64,000 nt of DNA from Nomia melanderi (GCF_051020985.1 NC_135010.1:8740001-8804000), one strand, 5' to 3'. Numbered from the stretch's first letter, positions 49,301 through 62,134 are shown. The notes: a model not told the origin generated them from the letters alone. Program-made: numbers and translations.

Positions 49301-51350
49301 CCTCCCATCGAACAGGAAACGAGGTTCGCCAAGAATCTCCTCGAACCGTTAAGTAATCGCGCAAGAAATCCTCCACTTTCTCCGCGAGGCATACCATTTT
49401 TCAATTACGTCGACACCGTCGCGGTGTCCTGTCCCCGGTCGCAGCCGCGGTTTCCGCGGAAAAGACGAGCCTAGCAGGCCCGCCACCCACGCGACCCTCG
49501 AACCCGGCCGAAGCCACCGGTAACACGCCGGCAGCCGGCGTCGAATTTGTTTGAACGAATCCGACCGGGAGCTCGAATGAGAGCTACAAGTAGCGGGGCC
49601 CGCCGTGTGTCTCGCCCACGTCCGCCTGTTGAAGACGTCGAGCGAGCCGCTCGAGCGCGCGCCGCGAAATTTGCATAACGCGGAATCGAATTAATGGATT
49701 TAGAGCTGACGACGATAAATACATCCGCGCGCGCCGGTTCCTATTCACCGTTTGATTGGAATTAATGAGGGCATTGTTCGGGGGATCTTTCGATTAAACA
49801 TGTGGCAATCAAGCATCTGGACTGAGAAAAACTGTTGCGGAGGAGGATGAAGATTAAATAAATGAAGAAATTGTTAAGTATACCGATACGGAGACGGATC
49901 GTTTATAAACACGTTGATTACTGATGCTCATTAAAATGTTATCGAAATAATCTCTTTAGCGAAACACGAATCAAAAGACTTTCCAAATTCAAAATCTTTT
50001 CTTTCAATTTTCCTGCATCTTATGGACTGCATAAAATCCATTTAATTCGATCGTCAACAGAACGAATTACATCAGAGTACAGAAAATGGCAGTCGAACTA
50101 TTCAAAATGGTGGACAACACACGAATTTCCCCTCACATCGAAAGAACACCAATCCCGAGCTAAAGACGTCAAAACACGCGATCGAATGTATCCAACAAGA
50201 GCATCGATCACAAAAAATCACCCAGCGGTCATTAACGATCAGAAATCGTACCGTCCGGTAGCAATAAACAAAGAATAACCATTAGAGATAACGAAATCCG
50301 TTACTTATTCTGCGTCTGTAGCTGGTCGCGCGTATAACCGATCGTTAAACCAATAAATAGGGGAAGAAGGGGCACAGTCCTAACAGAGACACCGATAGCC
50401 GAATCCTCGGCCATTAAACCGTCCGCTAATGCGTCTCGGACTATAAAGTTCCAAATACAGGTGGTAAATCAACCTGGCAATAAATAGAGGGAAAGGGAGA
50501 AGTGGAAGGAAAAAAAAAGAGGAGCGAGAGGTCGCGGAGTGGATAGGAGAGTCCGCCGGAGATCTTCGATTCCGCTAGAGCGTAAAGGCCGCCATTACTT
50601 GTGTCCACAATGTCGAGGTATTAACCCGCTTCGGCTGAATGGCCGGCGTGCACGTCTCTATGCCGGCGATCTCCGGGTTCGGTGGAAGAGGACCGACGAG
50701 GAGGACGCGTATAGGTGCGCGCGGAACCGGGGGACCGAGCACACTTCGCTTCACCTTGCTTCGGGTCCCGCGCGGAGTCGTGCGGCCCGCCGAGAGCCAT
50801 GCCACTTGTCCTGGAATTCTCAGGGACAAGTGGCGTCCGTGCGGCCGCGGCTTCCGCGTTCGCCGGATGCGCTCAAATTCTAGAGGCGTGCTACAGATGG
50901 AGTGTAAATAAGCCCGGCTCGAGGACTCCGCGACGATTCGAGCGATTCCGGCCACGTGCACGGACCAACTTGGACGGAGCCATACGCGTTGTTCGCTTGC
51001 GATCTTTGAGCTGCTAATCGAGGAACTCGTGGCGAGTAGGAGTTCATAGGAGAATTTGAGGTTGTTGTTGGTTGGGAAAAGAGGAAGGTCGTTTGATTGA
51101 CTTGGTTGTATTGGCGGTCAGTCAGGATGTTTGATGGAGTTTGAGTGAGTTGGAAATTGTACGTTGTGATGGTAATTGGAAGTTTGGATGGATAAATAGG
51201 TGAAATAGAGCAATTCAGTGATTTTTGGTTATTTGTTGCTTTCTGGTGTGGAATTATTGATTATGTTCTTATTGTTATCGTTGAGGTTTGATTCGGAGGA
51301 TTTGAAATTTTATAGTCTCGTGTGAATGAAATTTGATCTGTATTCCCGTT
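49301..51350. other. two islands and flanking valleys
   Basis: The islands are at about 49310-49740 and 50310-51010. The second contains a strong hairpin. The right flank is strongly G-skewed: 51061-51120 has 23 G and 4 C. Overlapping frames on both strands at 50539-51017 are unrecognised. Confidence 0.6.
50799..50836. other. strong hairpin, 11-bp perfect stem
   Basis: The arm gccacttgtcc at 50801-50811 is the exact reverse complement of 50824-50834, with a 12-base loop. One more G:T and one A:T pair extend the outer end and a G:T pair the inner end. The loop contains gaattc. It is too short to be a normal microRNA precursor, and no T run follows. Confidence 0.8.
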
Positions 51351-53600
51351 GTTCCTTTTTCACGTGGAACGATCATCCTTTAGCTGGCACCGGCAGTTCT
51401 AACACACCCTGTACAGTTAGGAGAACGCCGGTACGATGCGTGAACTCTGCGTGCCACATGGGCCGCGGAAAAATGCCGGCCAGTTTATTGGAATTCACTT
51501 TGTGTTACCGCACGCGGTTGCCGATAATGATCGCGTGTGCTGCCTTGTGCCCACGATCGCTGCTGATCTTTGCGATAGTTATGATCGCATTTCCTTTTTC
51601 ATTGTCGGGGTAATGGGTTTATCTTGATTGACTCAATGGAAAGACAGTTTGGTAGCTGCTATTTGAATCTAATAAGGTTCAATCAAGAAATACTGCGACT
51701 GAAAGTATTACACCTCATTATTAATGATTCCGTGTTACTACGCTATAAGTTAACGATTAAGAATCTTGTTTCCATTAAGAATTCATTTCTTCTAGAAATT
51801 CACATAATCACTCATGTCTCTGGCAATTCCATTTTCAGAGCCAAGTTTCTTACTCACAAAAGAACACTTCGATAGATTTCGAAAAATCGCCTATCGATTC
51901 AAACAAAATGTATTACTACTATTACCGGTACTTTCAAAATCGAAAGGAAGACATTATCGACTACCATACATCTCCTGGAACGATCTACACGCTGCAAAGG
52001 TAATCACTCTGACATAGAACAATCTTTCACAAATAAAGTAGTACACGTTGATATCTCGTACCAATTAAAACCTCGCTGAACCATTAATCCTCGCGGCCAA
52101 TCCGATTGTTTACCATATATATAAAAGATCATCAGAACTGCGCAACCTAGAACGAGCCAGAACTAATGATCCAAAACGCTCCAAATCGGTTCGTACTCGA
52201 CAGGTTTGCATCCGTTCGATTACGTTTTTAATTACCGTCGCTTCCCTTTGTCCCGCCGCCGTTAGATTAATTTACCATCGGTACGAAAGACATCGCTGAC
52301 GATCCACGGTTCCCCGTGTTCCCTTTTATCGATCCCGATGATAGAACGATAGACCGCGGCAGACACGCGGGTGCACATAGTACGACAATGAGTCTACACG
52401 CTGCCCACGCGCGCATGCGCTTTCGCAACGCCGCCGATAATAAGGATAATAACTCGATTTTATTGCCCACCTTTACCCTTCTCTTACTCTCTTTTCACCG
52501 TCCCAGGAAGACATTTTCTAACCGTCCCGTATCCGCGACCGCACAATGCTCGGCTTTCGTGTCGTTCCACTTATGTTATAATATACCGTGGCATCGGTAA
52601 ACGCATCTCTGCGATTTAATATCGGGTACCGCGGACGGCTTCGAATTGGAGTAAAGAAATTCGCTCAGTCACGACCGCGCGCTCACCGCGCTGCGCAGAC
52701 TGGTTTCTTTGGGGAATATTTAACGCGATGAATCTTCTGCGTCGTAAAGTTTCTTCTTCCTCTTTTATCTTGGTTCGGTACTGCCCTACAGTTGCATATT
52801 TTTATAAGGATTCCGACAGCCCCTTTCTAGCCCTTGCGAATTGAATGTGAGAATAATGGACGCTTCGGTGTTTCCCGAGTAATAAAATGTGAGTTTGTAT
52901 TACTTTTGAATTAATAAGTGAATGGAAATTTATATTGTTAGGGGATTTTGATTTATTAGAGTAGTGGTGTGAGTTGGCATTTTTTAAGGTTAATTGCGAT
53001 CGTTTAGGGACTAGATGGGAGTGTAATCAGTTTCTAACGAACCAGTGCACGTCTCGCATTGTTGAGTGTCTATCCATGCAATGCTTACGCGTCTCGAATG
53101 TATAATAATCATTTTGTATTAATTTTATACGTATATACAATCTCACTATTGTCTTTAAACTATTCTTTCCTACTGTCATTCCCATTAGTTTCTATTTCCT
53201 TTGTGTCAGTACTTCTTGTGTAAAGTTATCCGGATACGTGGGTGTTCAGAATCGAACCTAGGAATTTCGAACACCATTTACAACCGCAAGATAAGTTTTC
53301 TATCTTGTCCTTAGTAATACAAGCTTCAATTGCATGGAAACGTTACATTCATGCAACCGATACACAAAAATTCGGAAAGGCTCGTTAAAACGTATCCACT
53401 CTTAAATTCCTTCCACTGTCATTCTATAGAAAGTATCCTTCAATGAAACCAGAAAATATCATTTCGTCCCAAAGAATTGTACAGTATTCCCCGGAAAATA
53501 CAAGTCGGTAAGCGCAACAAATTGTATCTTTAAGCATTTATAGTAAACCTAGAAACACCGAATCTCGTAAAATACACGTGACACGAAAAAATAGCTAAAA
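51351..53600. other. small islands and long AT valleys
   Basis: Small islands lie at about 51360-51620 and 52200-52740. The long valley at 52840-53600 is G/T-leaning left and A/C-leaning right and contains a B-box stem-loop. No gene is seen. Confidence 0.6.
53241..53275 (-). other. stem-loop carrying a B-box-like sequence
   Basis: Arms ggtgttc (53241-53247) and gaacacc (53269-53275) enclose 21 bases. On the minus strand ggttcgattct (53248-53258) matches the Pol III B-box consensus at all but the last base. The layout resembles a T-arm within an acceptor-like stem, but no convincing A box or anticodon arm is seen upstream. It may be a tRNA-derived relic or chance. Confidence 0.3.
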
Positions 53601-53618
53601 TATCCAAAGTAGAATGCT

Positions 53619-53640
53619 TTTCCTAATATTTATTAGGAAA
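53619..53640. other. 10-bp hairpin with 2-base loop
   Basis: The arms tttcctaata (53619-53628) and tattaggaaa (53631-53640) are perfect reverse complements around a tt spacer. It lies 30 bases left of the 28-bp minisatellite. Confidence 0.8.
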
Positions 53641-53670
53641 GACCATTTTCGATCATAGTTCTATTTTCTT

Positions 53671-53782
53671 AATTACCTACCAAAAATTCTATTTCTCCAA
53701 TCACCTCCCAAAAATGCTACATATCTGATTACTCTCGAAAAATTCTACTCCCCCGATTGCATTACAAAAACTCGAATTCGCG
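53671..53782 (+). repeat. 28-bp minisatellite, four copies
   Basis: Copies of a unit like attacctcccaaaaattcta begin at 53671, 53699, 53727 and 53755, an exact period of 28 bases with no indels. The copies differ by several substitutions each. A weaker relative (53643-53670) may be a fifth copy on the left. The repeat is A/C-rich like the flank it sits in. No open frame follows it. Confidence 0.85.
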
Positions 53783-54067
53783 TAAAAACCTGTCTAGCCA
53801 TAAATTGTGCCGTGTGCAACGATAACGTACCGTCCATCCGCGCGTACGAAGTCGAGCGGTGCTCGAGCCGGTCGCGAGCATCGAGGTGAAACCCCGGGAC
53901 GGTACGGAAAGGGTCAAATAAGAGGCGCACGTCACACGTCAGCATTTACGATGACCCAACAATGCATTCTGTTACGGGCAAAGAGAGGCGTAAATATGCT
54001 GGCAGCATAAACCACCAACGACGAGAGGCAACGGCAACGGCCGGCCATGCGAACCCGACCTCGATTT

Positions 54068-54088
54068 TCCGCCGCCGCCGCCGCGCGG
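54068..54088 (+). repeat. (CCG)n microsatellite
   Basis: About five CCG units followed by a broken GC-rich continuation. Confidence 0.8.
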
Positions 54089-55170
54089 CGTACTTGCATC
54101 ACCGCCGGAACATTTCCCTACCGTGACACTTTATAGCGCACTCAATCCGAATAAGTTTCACGGGATTTCCTCGAGGTACTTTACCGCCCCCGACTCGAGC
54201 GCGGCTCGCCATCAATAACCCTCGGCCGCTGAAGGAAATACGGTGCACTTATACCGAACTGGCACACAGTGTCTAGAAAATCGTATACGCAACAGTGTTT
54301 TATTCGGAGAACAGTTCCTGCCACGAGAATTAGGTTTCTCTGGGGGTATTGTTTTCAATCTGATTATTAAGGGGTATTGTGCAATGCAATAAATACGTAA
54401 TGGGGGAGATAAGTGAATTTAAGTATTTAGGATTGGAGTTTATTCGAAACCGTTTGATTCTGTGTTTTATTATTCGACGTGTAGATTAGATTACTTGGTT
54501 TCTGGGATAGAATGATTGTATAGTTCTTAAGAGACTGTTTATAAATCATAATTTACATTGCGGTGCTAGACGTAAGGAAAAGATTTCTATTTTTAGGTTT
54601 CGACTTACTTCAAATCAAATACTTAAGCATTCAATTTTAAACACTCCAGTTCCTTCAACTTTGAAAATATAGATAAAAATCCACATAAGCATCCGAAAGC
54701 ATTCTATCTTCGATTTCCCGAGAACCTCCAAAACGCAAACTTTCGATACAAAAATCGTTCCCCGTGTCTACAACGCAATCCTCACGAACACGAGCGCTCA
54801 ACCCGAATACAAGCCCGCAAAATTTCACCGAGCGTTCGCTAATCCGCAAAGAATGCCGACGCTCGAGAATCGAAAGTACGAGCGGAAATCCGTGGAATCC
54901 CCGGCGCGGAATCGATCGCGTGCCTCGCGAACTGTGAAATGCCCCCGGCGGTTCCCCGAGGATCGGCTAACGGGATAAATTTCCGCGTGTGTCCCCGGGA
55001 ATTTTTGCCGGTTCCGCGAAAATATATGTGACACGGGCAACAATAGGCGCGCGCGGTCGGCGGCGCTACGCGCGGGATCGCCGGGAACCTGTTTAATCTG
55101 ATTCCGCGACGCGATTGTGGCTCTCCGCTCGCCGGTCTCGGTCTCTCTCGGTCCCTCGCTCTCGCGCGGG

Positions 55171-55184
55171 CGCGCGCGCGCGCG
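55171..55184 (+). repeat. (CG)7 run
   Basis: An alternating CG run in a CpG-rich island, with potential for Z-DNA. The immediate flanks are also C/G-alternating. Confidence 0.8.
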
Positions 55185-55647
55185 CCCTCGCGAGCGCTGT
55201 TACATATTAGCGTTAATAATTCACGATTTTACGGCCGCGGACTCGTGAAGTTGGCATTATCGTCGGGCCCCGGGCACGCCGCGCCGGGCCCTGGCATAGT
55301 TAGCGCCGACACGCTGTTCGCCTTTTCCCTCCGCCTTCTCCCGTATTTATGTGTCTTATAGAGGCCGCGGAGCCGGGGCGTAAATCTTCCCTCGAACACG
55401 GATCCACCAAATCGCATTATTTTTACGATCGCGGAACATTTCACCTTCCCCTACCCCGTAGCGCGCGCTCGCTCGCTCGCCGCAGACCCGACTACCGAAC
55501 CTCGATAAATCAGTCCGGATAAACCAGACGGACCGGTGCGGTTGCGCGCAATTCCCTCCTGTTTAATACCGTAGGTGTGAATCGAATATTTTCTCGGCGG
55601 GGAACAACGGAGCGGCAAGTGTCCGGGGGATTTTCAAATCGCCGCTC

Positions 55648-55676
55648 GGGTGGGGGACAGGGGGAGCGGCGGGGGG
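55648..55676 (+). other. strong G-quadruplex motif
   Basis: Four G runs (55648-55650, 55652-55656, 55660-55664, 55671-55676) are separated by loops of 1, 3 and 6 bases. This is the cleanest canonical G4 pattern in the window. Confidence 0.75.
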
Positions 55677-56467
55677 AGTAAAAAGGAGCGATCGTGCAAC
55701 CGTGAAACCCGATACACGGCTGATACGCGAACGGGACGCGATATCGATCTCACCGCGATCGCCTAAGCGGGGAAGGGAAAAGAATGATCCCACTAGCGAA
55801 CCGTGAAACGCGTCTAGCCGCGAAACCGAGAGGAGCGTGGGTGTCCCGACTTCCTCGCCGCGGCCCCGAGTGAAACGTGAACGGATACGTGGTCCGGTGA
55901 ACACGGAAAAATGTTAATTCGGAATCGTTGCTCGATTATTCATCGATCGACGTTCGTTATCCGGTTCGTTTGTTCTGCCGATTGATTTCAACGGATAGAG
56001 AACGCCGCTGGGCCTATTGTAATGTATCCACCCCCTCGTTCGCCGCGCGGTATGTCGATCGCCGGTCGGGTTTACTTTCTAGACGGAGGATGGTTTAGGA
56101 TCATTAATGTGTTTAAGCATTGAACCGGTTTTCCTTTTCGGTTTCGGCGGTGAAGTTGTTTGTTGAGTGCTTTCGGGGAGGATTCGGGGTTCATCGGTTG
56201 TCTGTTAATCGACTTTTTTGTATTCGTTTCTGGGAAGAGCGTGTCGGGAATTATTAATGAGGCTGTTGAAAATGAATCGTAGGTAATTCTGTAATGACTA
56301 ATATGGTTAGTGTTATTTGTGTGGTATATAGGTGAAAGGAACAGTTGATTCATTCCAAGCGATCTGTGTAATATTGATTTAATACTACATTTCATTAAAG
56401 CATTGTTTAATCAGTGTAACACTTATGAAACTCTCATCGAAGTATCTATCGAATGTAACATATCGTA

Positions 56468-56525
56468 GACTTCGTTAGGATTAAAACATAAATCACATGA
56501 AGTTCCAACGAATCCTAACGAAGTC
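56468..56525. other. perfect 15-bp inverted repeat
   Basis: The arm gacttcgttaggatt (56468-56482) is exactly complementary to 56511-56525, with a 28-base spacer. The pairing does not extend outward. It could be a small foldback element or a hairpin RNA, but it lacks the roughly 22-bp duplex expected of a microRNA precursor and I recognise no mature sequence. Confidence 0.85.
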
Positions 56526-57100
56526 ACGACCACTTCACTTTGAATAGAAGTTTCAGCCTACAAACATTTAGAATCTTCATCGGTGTACGATAGTATCGAT
56601 AGGAGAGATTCGCGTTTATATCGGCCGCAACCAGTGAATTGCGACAATCGAGGTAGATTAAATCGCGACAAATCGCGGCGGCCGGTTGTCAGTCCGCAGC
56701 TCTCTTGCGACACGAACCGCCTAGCCGGCCCGAGCCGATTAAAAGCAGATTTGTTAGGGTTCCGCGCGGTTTTCTGCCTGTTTCGGGCGAAAACGATTAA
56801 AGGTTGCGGCTGCTCGAGGCGAAGACACGCGCGGCTCGCACATTTATTTTGTCCGGCTGAAAACCTTCTTTACCGTGATATGTCTGCCGGAGCCCGTTCA
56901 CGCCGGCGTCGCTTTCACCGTTGACTAACATTGTTTGTAATTGCTGAAATTACCGGCGTTTCGCGATAGCCCCGCTCGAGTTCCAGTTAGCGTTACTTAA
57001 CGCGTTTACCCGGCCGCCGTGAAAGATCCTCCTTTCTTCGATACAGTCGAACCGTGTCGCATTGTTCGAGCAGACGGCCGGAGCCCTCGCAGCGAAGTAA

Positions 57101-59200
57101 GACTGCGAACATTTTGAAATTTTTATTATTTAGTCTGTACAATTTAGTCGAGTCTTATATAAAGATTTATATTTTAACATCTACATTGTATTTTAATTAC
57201 CGAGATGTTTGTTAAAGTTGTAACTTTGTTAACAGCTGGTTGCAAAGATAGATGCACACTTGTTACTGCAGTCTTGATAATATTCTATTATCTACATTTC
57301 ATTTCAATTTCTGAGATGCTTGTTAAAGTTGTAATTTTGTTAATATCTCGTTGAAAAGATAGATGCACACTTGTTACTAAAATATTCATAATATAATTTA
57401 AATTTGCTGAATTCACCTTACATTACTGTGAAATTTTCAATATAGAATCAATCTATTACTCCAATGGAAGATAAGGAGTTAATAATATATTTACGTATAT
57501 ATTAACATTTATATTTACTCCAAGAAGATCAGTTGCTGAAAGAAGCACAGTCCAGGATTACATCGAAAACGTAATGCGGACAAAACTGATCATAAGGTTA
57601 GCGTCTAAGACGTCAGACTGTCCAGTTAATCAACAATTTCCGCAGCGAAACAGGTGAGTCGTTCGGCATCAAAAACAATATAAACACACCCATTTATCAA
57701 GATTTGATGAAAGGAGATGAAACGGGATAGATTAGAGGCGCAATTAGACAGAAACCGATTCCGCGTGTGCGGCCTTGGTTGTTTCTCAAGGTAGTCACTC
57801 CGATATTTCGAGGAGATTGCAGGTAGCTATGGCCCGAGGCAGTTCGCTGGCGCCTGGCCGGCGTTTCCTGGCCTGTCATTACCATACGCACTCATCCGTT
57901 GCACGCACGGGAGATCGTGCGTGAGCACGTGCACGCGTGGAAGTCGGCCCGACGTCGACGTGTCTGGTGCGGTCTCGCCGAAACCACGTGGCGAATAAAC
58001 AACCTGTCATTTCCAAAATTCATTGGTAAATCACAGCTTCTACCTTCTCGTCGTAATCAAATTTCCATTTATTGAACTTTGTACCCTTCGAAAGTCATCA
58101 TATTTCGTATAATTTACTACAGCAGTATCTTGGATTCAATCTTTGTTTGTTTATCCTCTGGGAGATCAGTGAATTCGATTTTTATCGTGATATCTACATT
58201 ACACTGTAATTATAATTATTATAATATAATTCGTCACTGACCTTTGATAATGTTCAGGTGTTTTTGTAATAGAAAATGCACACCGCTTTAAATGAACATT
58301 TCATTTCAGTTCGAATTGTACGTTTATCTGTACTTAAACAATTTCCACACTCCCGATCCTGGTAACTTAAAAACCCGGTTGAAATATAGACAATCATTTA
58401 CACTATATAATCACCCGAGAATTACTCATAACAACTTAAGGGATTCTAAAGTAATCTGGTACTAAAATTCGCCGTCAGACGCTGCCAGGCGCGTCTCATT
58501 CCGAATTAATATACTTTTAATCGCGATAGAGAGACCTCTTAACAGATCGTTCCGCGTAATTCTGAATCCTTGAAATCCTTATTTAGACTTCGGGTAGTAA
58601 AAGTTCGACGGTAATGGTTTGACGCGGAGAGGCCATTGCCCAATGAAGCTACTCGGCTCGTCAAAACGAGGAAACACACTTAAAGCGAAAACGTAAGCGA
58701 CAGCCCGATGCCGATTGACCAGTTGTCCTTGCTCACCTTTCTCATCGATACACGCGCAGAAAATCATCTCCCGGCCGTGTTAAATTCTGCCAGATCCGAG
58801 TCTCATCGAAGAAACAAAAGAAACGAACGGCGAGAAAAGGAAGAAACGAAACGTCTCTCCTGTAATATCGTTTAATCGAAAATCCCAGTTATTATTCACG
58901 TTCCTGGAAAATCGAGCATCGCGCGGGATCAATTAACCCAACTCGAATCGCGTTGCACGTTTCCAGGAAGCACCTCTATAGATCTATGAGTCCCACATCG
59001 GTAATTACTCTAAGTTAACTAATTATCTAAGAATATTGCTCAAGAATTTAATTGATAGAATCCACGTAATTACCGATCCAAACATAGGAATATGTCGAAG
59101 AAACTGAAACTGGAATTCCAAAGTTAATGTATATTCGATCTATCATTTGGCTTATTGACTATTTTTTTTCGGAATCTCTTCGGTTACAATTAGAATCGAT
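57101..59200. other. AT-rich with tandem duplication and weak islands
   Basis: A diverged tandem duplication occupies 57179-57400. Small islands lie at about 57740-57990 and 58470-58850. No frame longer than about 65 codons and no gene are seen. Confidence 0.65.
57179..57400 (+). repeat. tandem duplication, 111-bp unit x2
   Basis: Copies start at 57179 and 57290 with atctacatt. They share gcttgttaaagttgtaa-like sequence and the identical stretch agatagatgcacacttgtta. I estimate roughly 80% identity by eye, with divergence concentrated at the ends. The spacing is 111 bases without indels in the conserved parts. Confidence 0.85.
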
Positions 59201-61040
59201 TAAACAGAGATCCGTTCACCGATTAAAACGACCAGCTTTTCACTTTCGCGTACCGAAGACGGAGCCGAGAGCGGCACCTTGGTCCAATAATGTCTGGTCT
59301 CGGTGCAATGGCCATTAAGGCACGACCGAGCCTCTTCCTACACCCTGACCGACCCGGTACACCTGAATGCAGGTGCATCCTCGACGCCGGTGAAAGGCCG
59401 CGGATGGCATTGCTCCTCGGCGACCGTGTCCAGTACACTTATTCGCCGCGGCGCACCGAGTGACACACTCCTACAGGCCTCGTTCCATTCGAAAATCGAC
59501 CGCAAATCGACCCAGCGAATTTTATTCGTGAAAGTTCCCGTTCGTTTTCTTTTTTCGATGTCCGGTAACGAGATAATTAAATACATTGTAGCTGCGGAGG
59601 GAGCTCGGAACACTGTGAGTACGTGCAATTAGATTTGTGCAAATGGAATTCTTATTTTCAACTGATTAGCGACTTATGAATATAATAGAATATATATATA
59701 TATATTTGTTTAATATCTTGTGTTATGATTTTTTAACGAATGTGCTTATAAGAATTATTTCATGTTTAAGAATTTTTTGGAATCTGATTTTGTATTTGCT
59801 TCATATGTTTACTGTAGAATTTCAATATTTAGAAGAGATATGTGTTATTTATATGTTGATACTTATGTTAATTGAAACGTGTTTTAATCAATAAGAAGCG
59901 CAAATTCATCGTTTCCATTACTACTGAGAATGCTTGGCATTCGTCGATTTTATTAATGTCTACATCAGATCTTCCTTATTTACATTTTGTAATTTGTATC
60001 ATGTGTCCTCGTTCCTTCTAGAATGCATGGTTTTTACCTTGCTATCTAACTCATCTTATAAAACTTTAATCAAAGACTCAACAAAGACTCTCCATTTATT
60101 TTCAAAAAAGACAAATCTCCTCAAATTGTAAAATCCCAGTAACTCCGAAGAAGATTAAATTACATTTACGTGTTTTCATCCAGTATCGTAGCGTATTATT
60201 TATATTTTATAAAACCGATATGTTTCGTTTAACAAAATATCCTAACCCCGGTATTATCTAAAAAAATGCACATACCGAACGAGCAAAACACCGTCAAGAA
60301 AGTTACACCAAGAGAACCTTCCAACGCCGGAATAAATCGAATAATCCTCGCCGTTCGTCGCGCAATCGCGTCTTTATTCGACGCGAGACATTGTCAGGTT
60401 TGTCCGCGACAAAAATCCTTCATAAATAGCCGGGCTGTCGGGTTCCGCGTGTTCCGCGGCATTCCATCCGTCGGGTTTTCATCGGTTCGACGGCGACGGA
60501 CACCGGTTCGCGAGCCGCCGCTAATGGAGACGTACAAATGGTTATTGGCATTATTTTGTTGAATCTCGCCGCGGCTCGCGAGCGACGCAGAAACGACACG
60601 CGGCGTGTTATGCGGAGGTCGGCCGCGTGTGTACCTAAGTACACACAATGGCGATAGCGCTCGGTTGCGCAAAATCGCGGGATCGCGCGTCTCCGGCGTA
60701 GATCGCGAGATATCCAGCCGCTCGCCGGCTGCTCGGACGTCGAAATTTATCATCGGCTCGTTCGCTTTATCGATCGCGGACACGAGCGGCCACTGGAAAG
60801 GACAAACGACCCGCGGAGACGTTCATTTATCGTTTAGGCGCGGGGAAAGCCGCGGCTTCTTCGCTTTCCCGGGCGCGCGACGCGACGCCAGAAATCCGTT
60901 GGATTCCCCGGCCGACCGATCTACGTTGACAAAATGAAACGGCCGCGCGCTGCACGCCGCGAATAATTTATTTCCGTGATCCGCGCGGCTTCGTTGAAAG
61001 TGAATTATCCCAGCCTCGTTTCCTTTCAGTTCCCTGCGGA
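59201..61040. other. two islands around a very AT-rich valley
   Basis: The islands are at about 59200-59600 and 60280-61030. The valley between is T-rich with a (TA)n at 59690-59705 and becomes A/C-rich near 60240. Frames of 96-129 codons on both strands overlap each other and are unrecognised. Confidence 0.6.
59690..59705 (+). repeat. (TA)n microsatellite
   Basis: A perfect AT alternating run of about 16 bases in an AT-rich valley. Confidence 0.85.
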
Positions 61041-62130
61041 CTCCGGTTTGATTGGTGATTAATGAGCCTGATTAAGAGAGATTTAACGCTGTTCCTTGGG
61101 AACCGTTTAGCGTTTTACACGTTTGAAAAGGGAAATTCGTGGGTACCACTGCGAATCAGTTTGCTCTAAAGGTGTTGTTAATAAATATTGATTACAAAAT
61201 AAATCTCTATTTAAAAATAAATGATAACATTTAACATTAACCACTTACCTGATTTATTTTACCAAACCTTCCTGCTCACGCTGCTAGTTTGTAGCAACCC
61301 TGTGAACACTATTTCAAAGAAAATTGAAGTATTATAGCTTGAACGAAGTTTATCTAAGAAACTAAGAAAACTACATTACTGATACACCATATTGGTAAAA
61401 TAATTTGCGAAATCCACAGAATCACACTTATTCATTCGTTTCTATCTTCCAACGTCTATCCAACCTCTAAACACAACCCACATTTCAATTCATCTTCCAG
61501 AGAAAAGAAAAACGAATAACAATCTCAAGTCTATTTTGAACAGAAACTCCCAAAACGCAAGAGAATTCCTACCTAATTAACATTCACCAATTGCATTGTT
61601 CCGAAAGATGATCCCACGTTAACCTATCGCCTGGGAGACGATCTCACCCTTCCCGCGATTCGTCGCGGCTAATGCTCGAGGTCCGGCGCGTTACACACGC
61701 TAATGTGTCTATTCCTCGAGTCCCGATGACGAAGAGCGACTCTCGGGGCCTTCCGGCACTCGACCCCGATCCGAAGACGCCGTCGCCGGGGACAACGTCG
61801 CGCGTCGGACGGTCGTGCGAACGCTATCGCGACGATTCGCACGATCGCGGAACGTGTCCGGGGGTATCCGATCGCGTCTCCGCTGATTGACGCGCTTCCG
61901 TTAGACACCGGCTGTCCCGCTTAATGGGGTACGCTCCCGTCGAAATCGTGGCCGCGATACGATCGCCGCTACCGACGGCGATTCGTCCGCGGAACTAATG
62001 CGATTCGACCGCGCACGATTTCGAGGAAACGCTATGCATCCTCGGCGGTCGTCAATCGATGCTGGATTCTGAGGAATGTCGGATAAGATTTATTCGACCG
62101 GTTGATCGATCGCCGATACTTAGTGCTGCT
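61041..62130. other. AT valley with strong C skew, then GC island
   Basis: The valley's right part is extremely C-skewed: 61441-61500 has 22 C and 2 G. The island at about 61600-62130 opens short frames on both strands. No gene is recognised. Confidence 0.65.
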
Positions 62131-62134
62131 CGTC

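Larger units (their letters stand above)
53601..54810. other. minisatellite, GC island, AT valley
   Basis: A hairpin and a 28-bp minisatellite occupy 53619-53782. A GC island follows at 53800-54260 with a (CCG)n at about 54068-54088, then a G/T-rich valley turning A/C-rich by 54650. No gene is recognised. Confidence 0.6.
54811..57100. other. long GC island, AT valley with inverted repeat, second island
   Basis: The island at about 54820-56090 is one of the most CpG-rich, with a (CG)7 run and a strong G-quadruplex motif. The valley at 56090-56580 contains a 15-bp inverted repeat. A second island lies at about 56590-57100. No gene is recognised. Confidence 0.6.
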
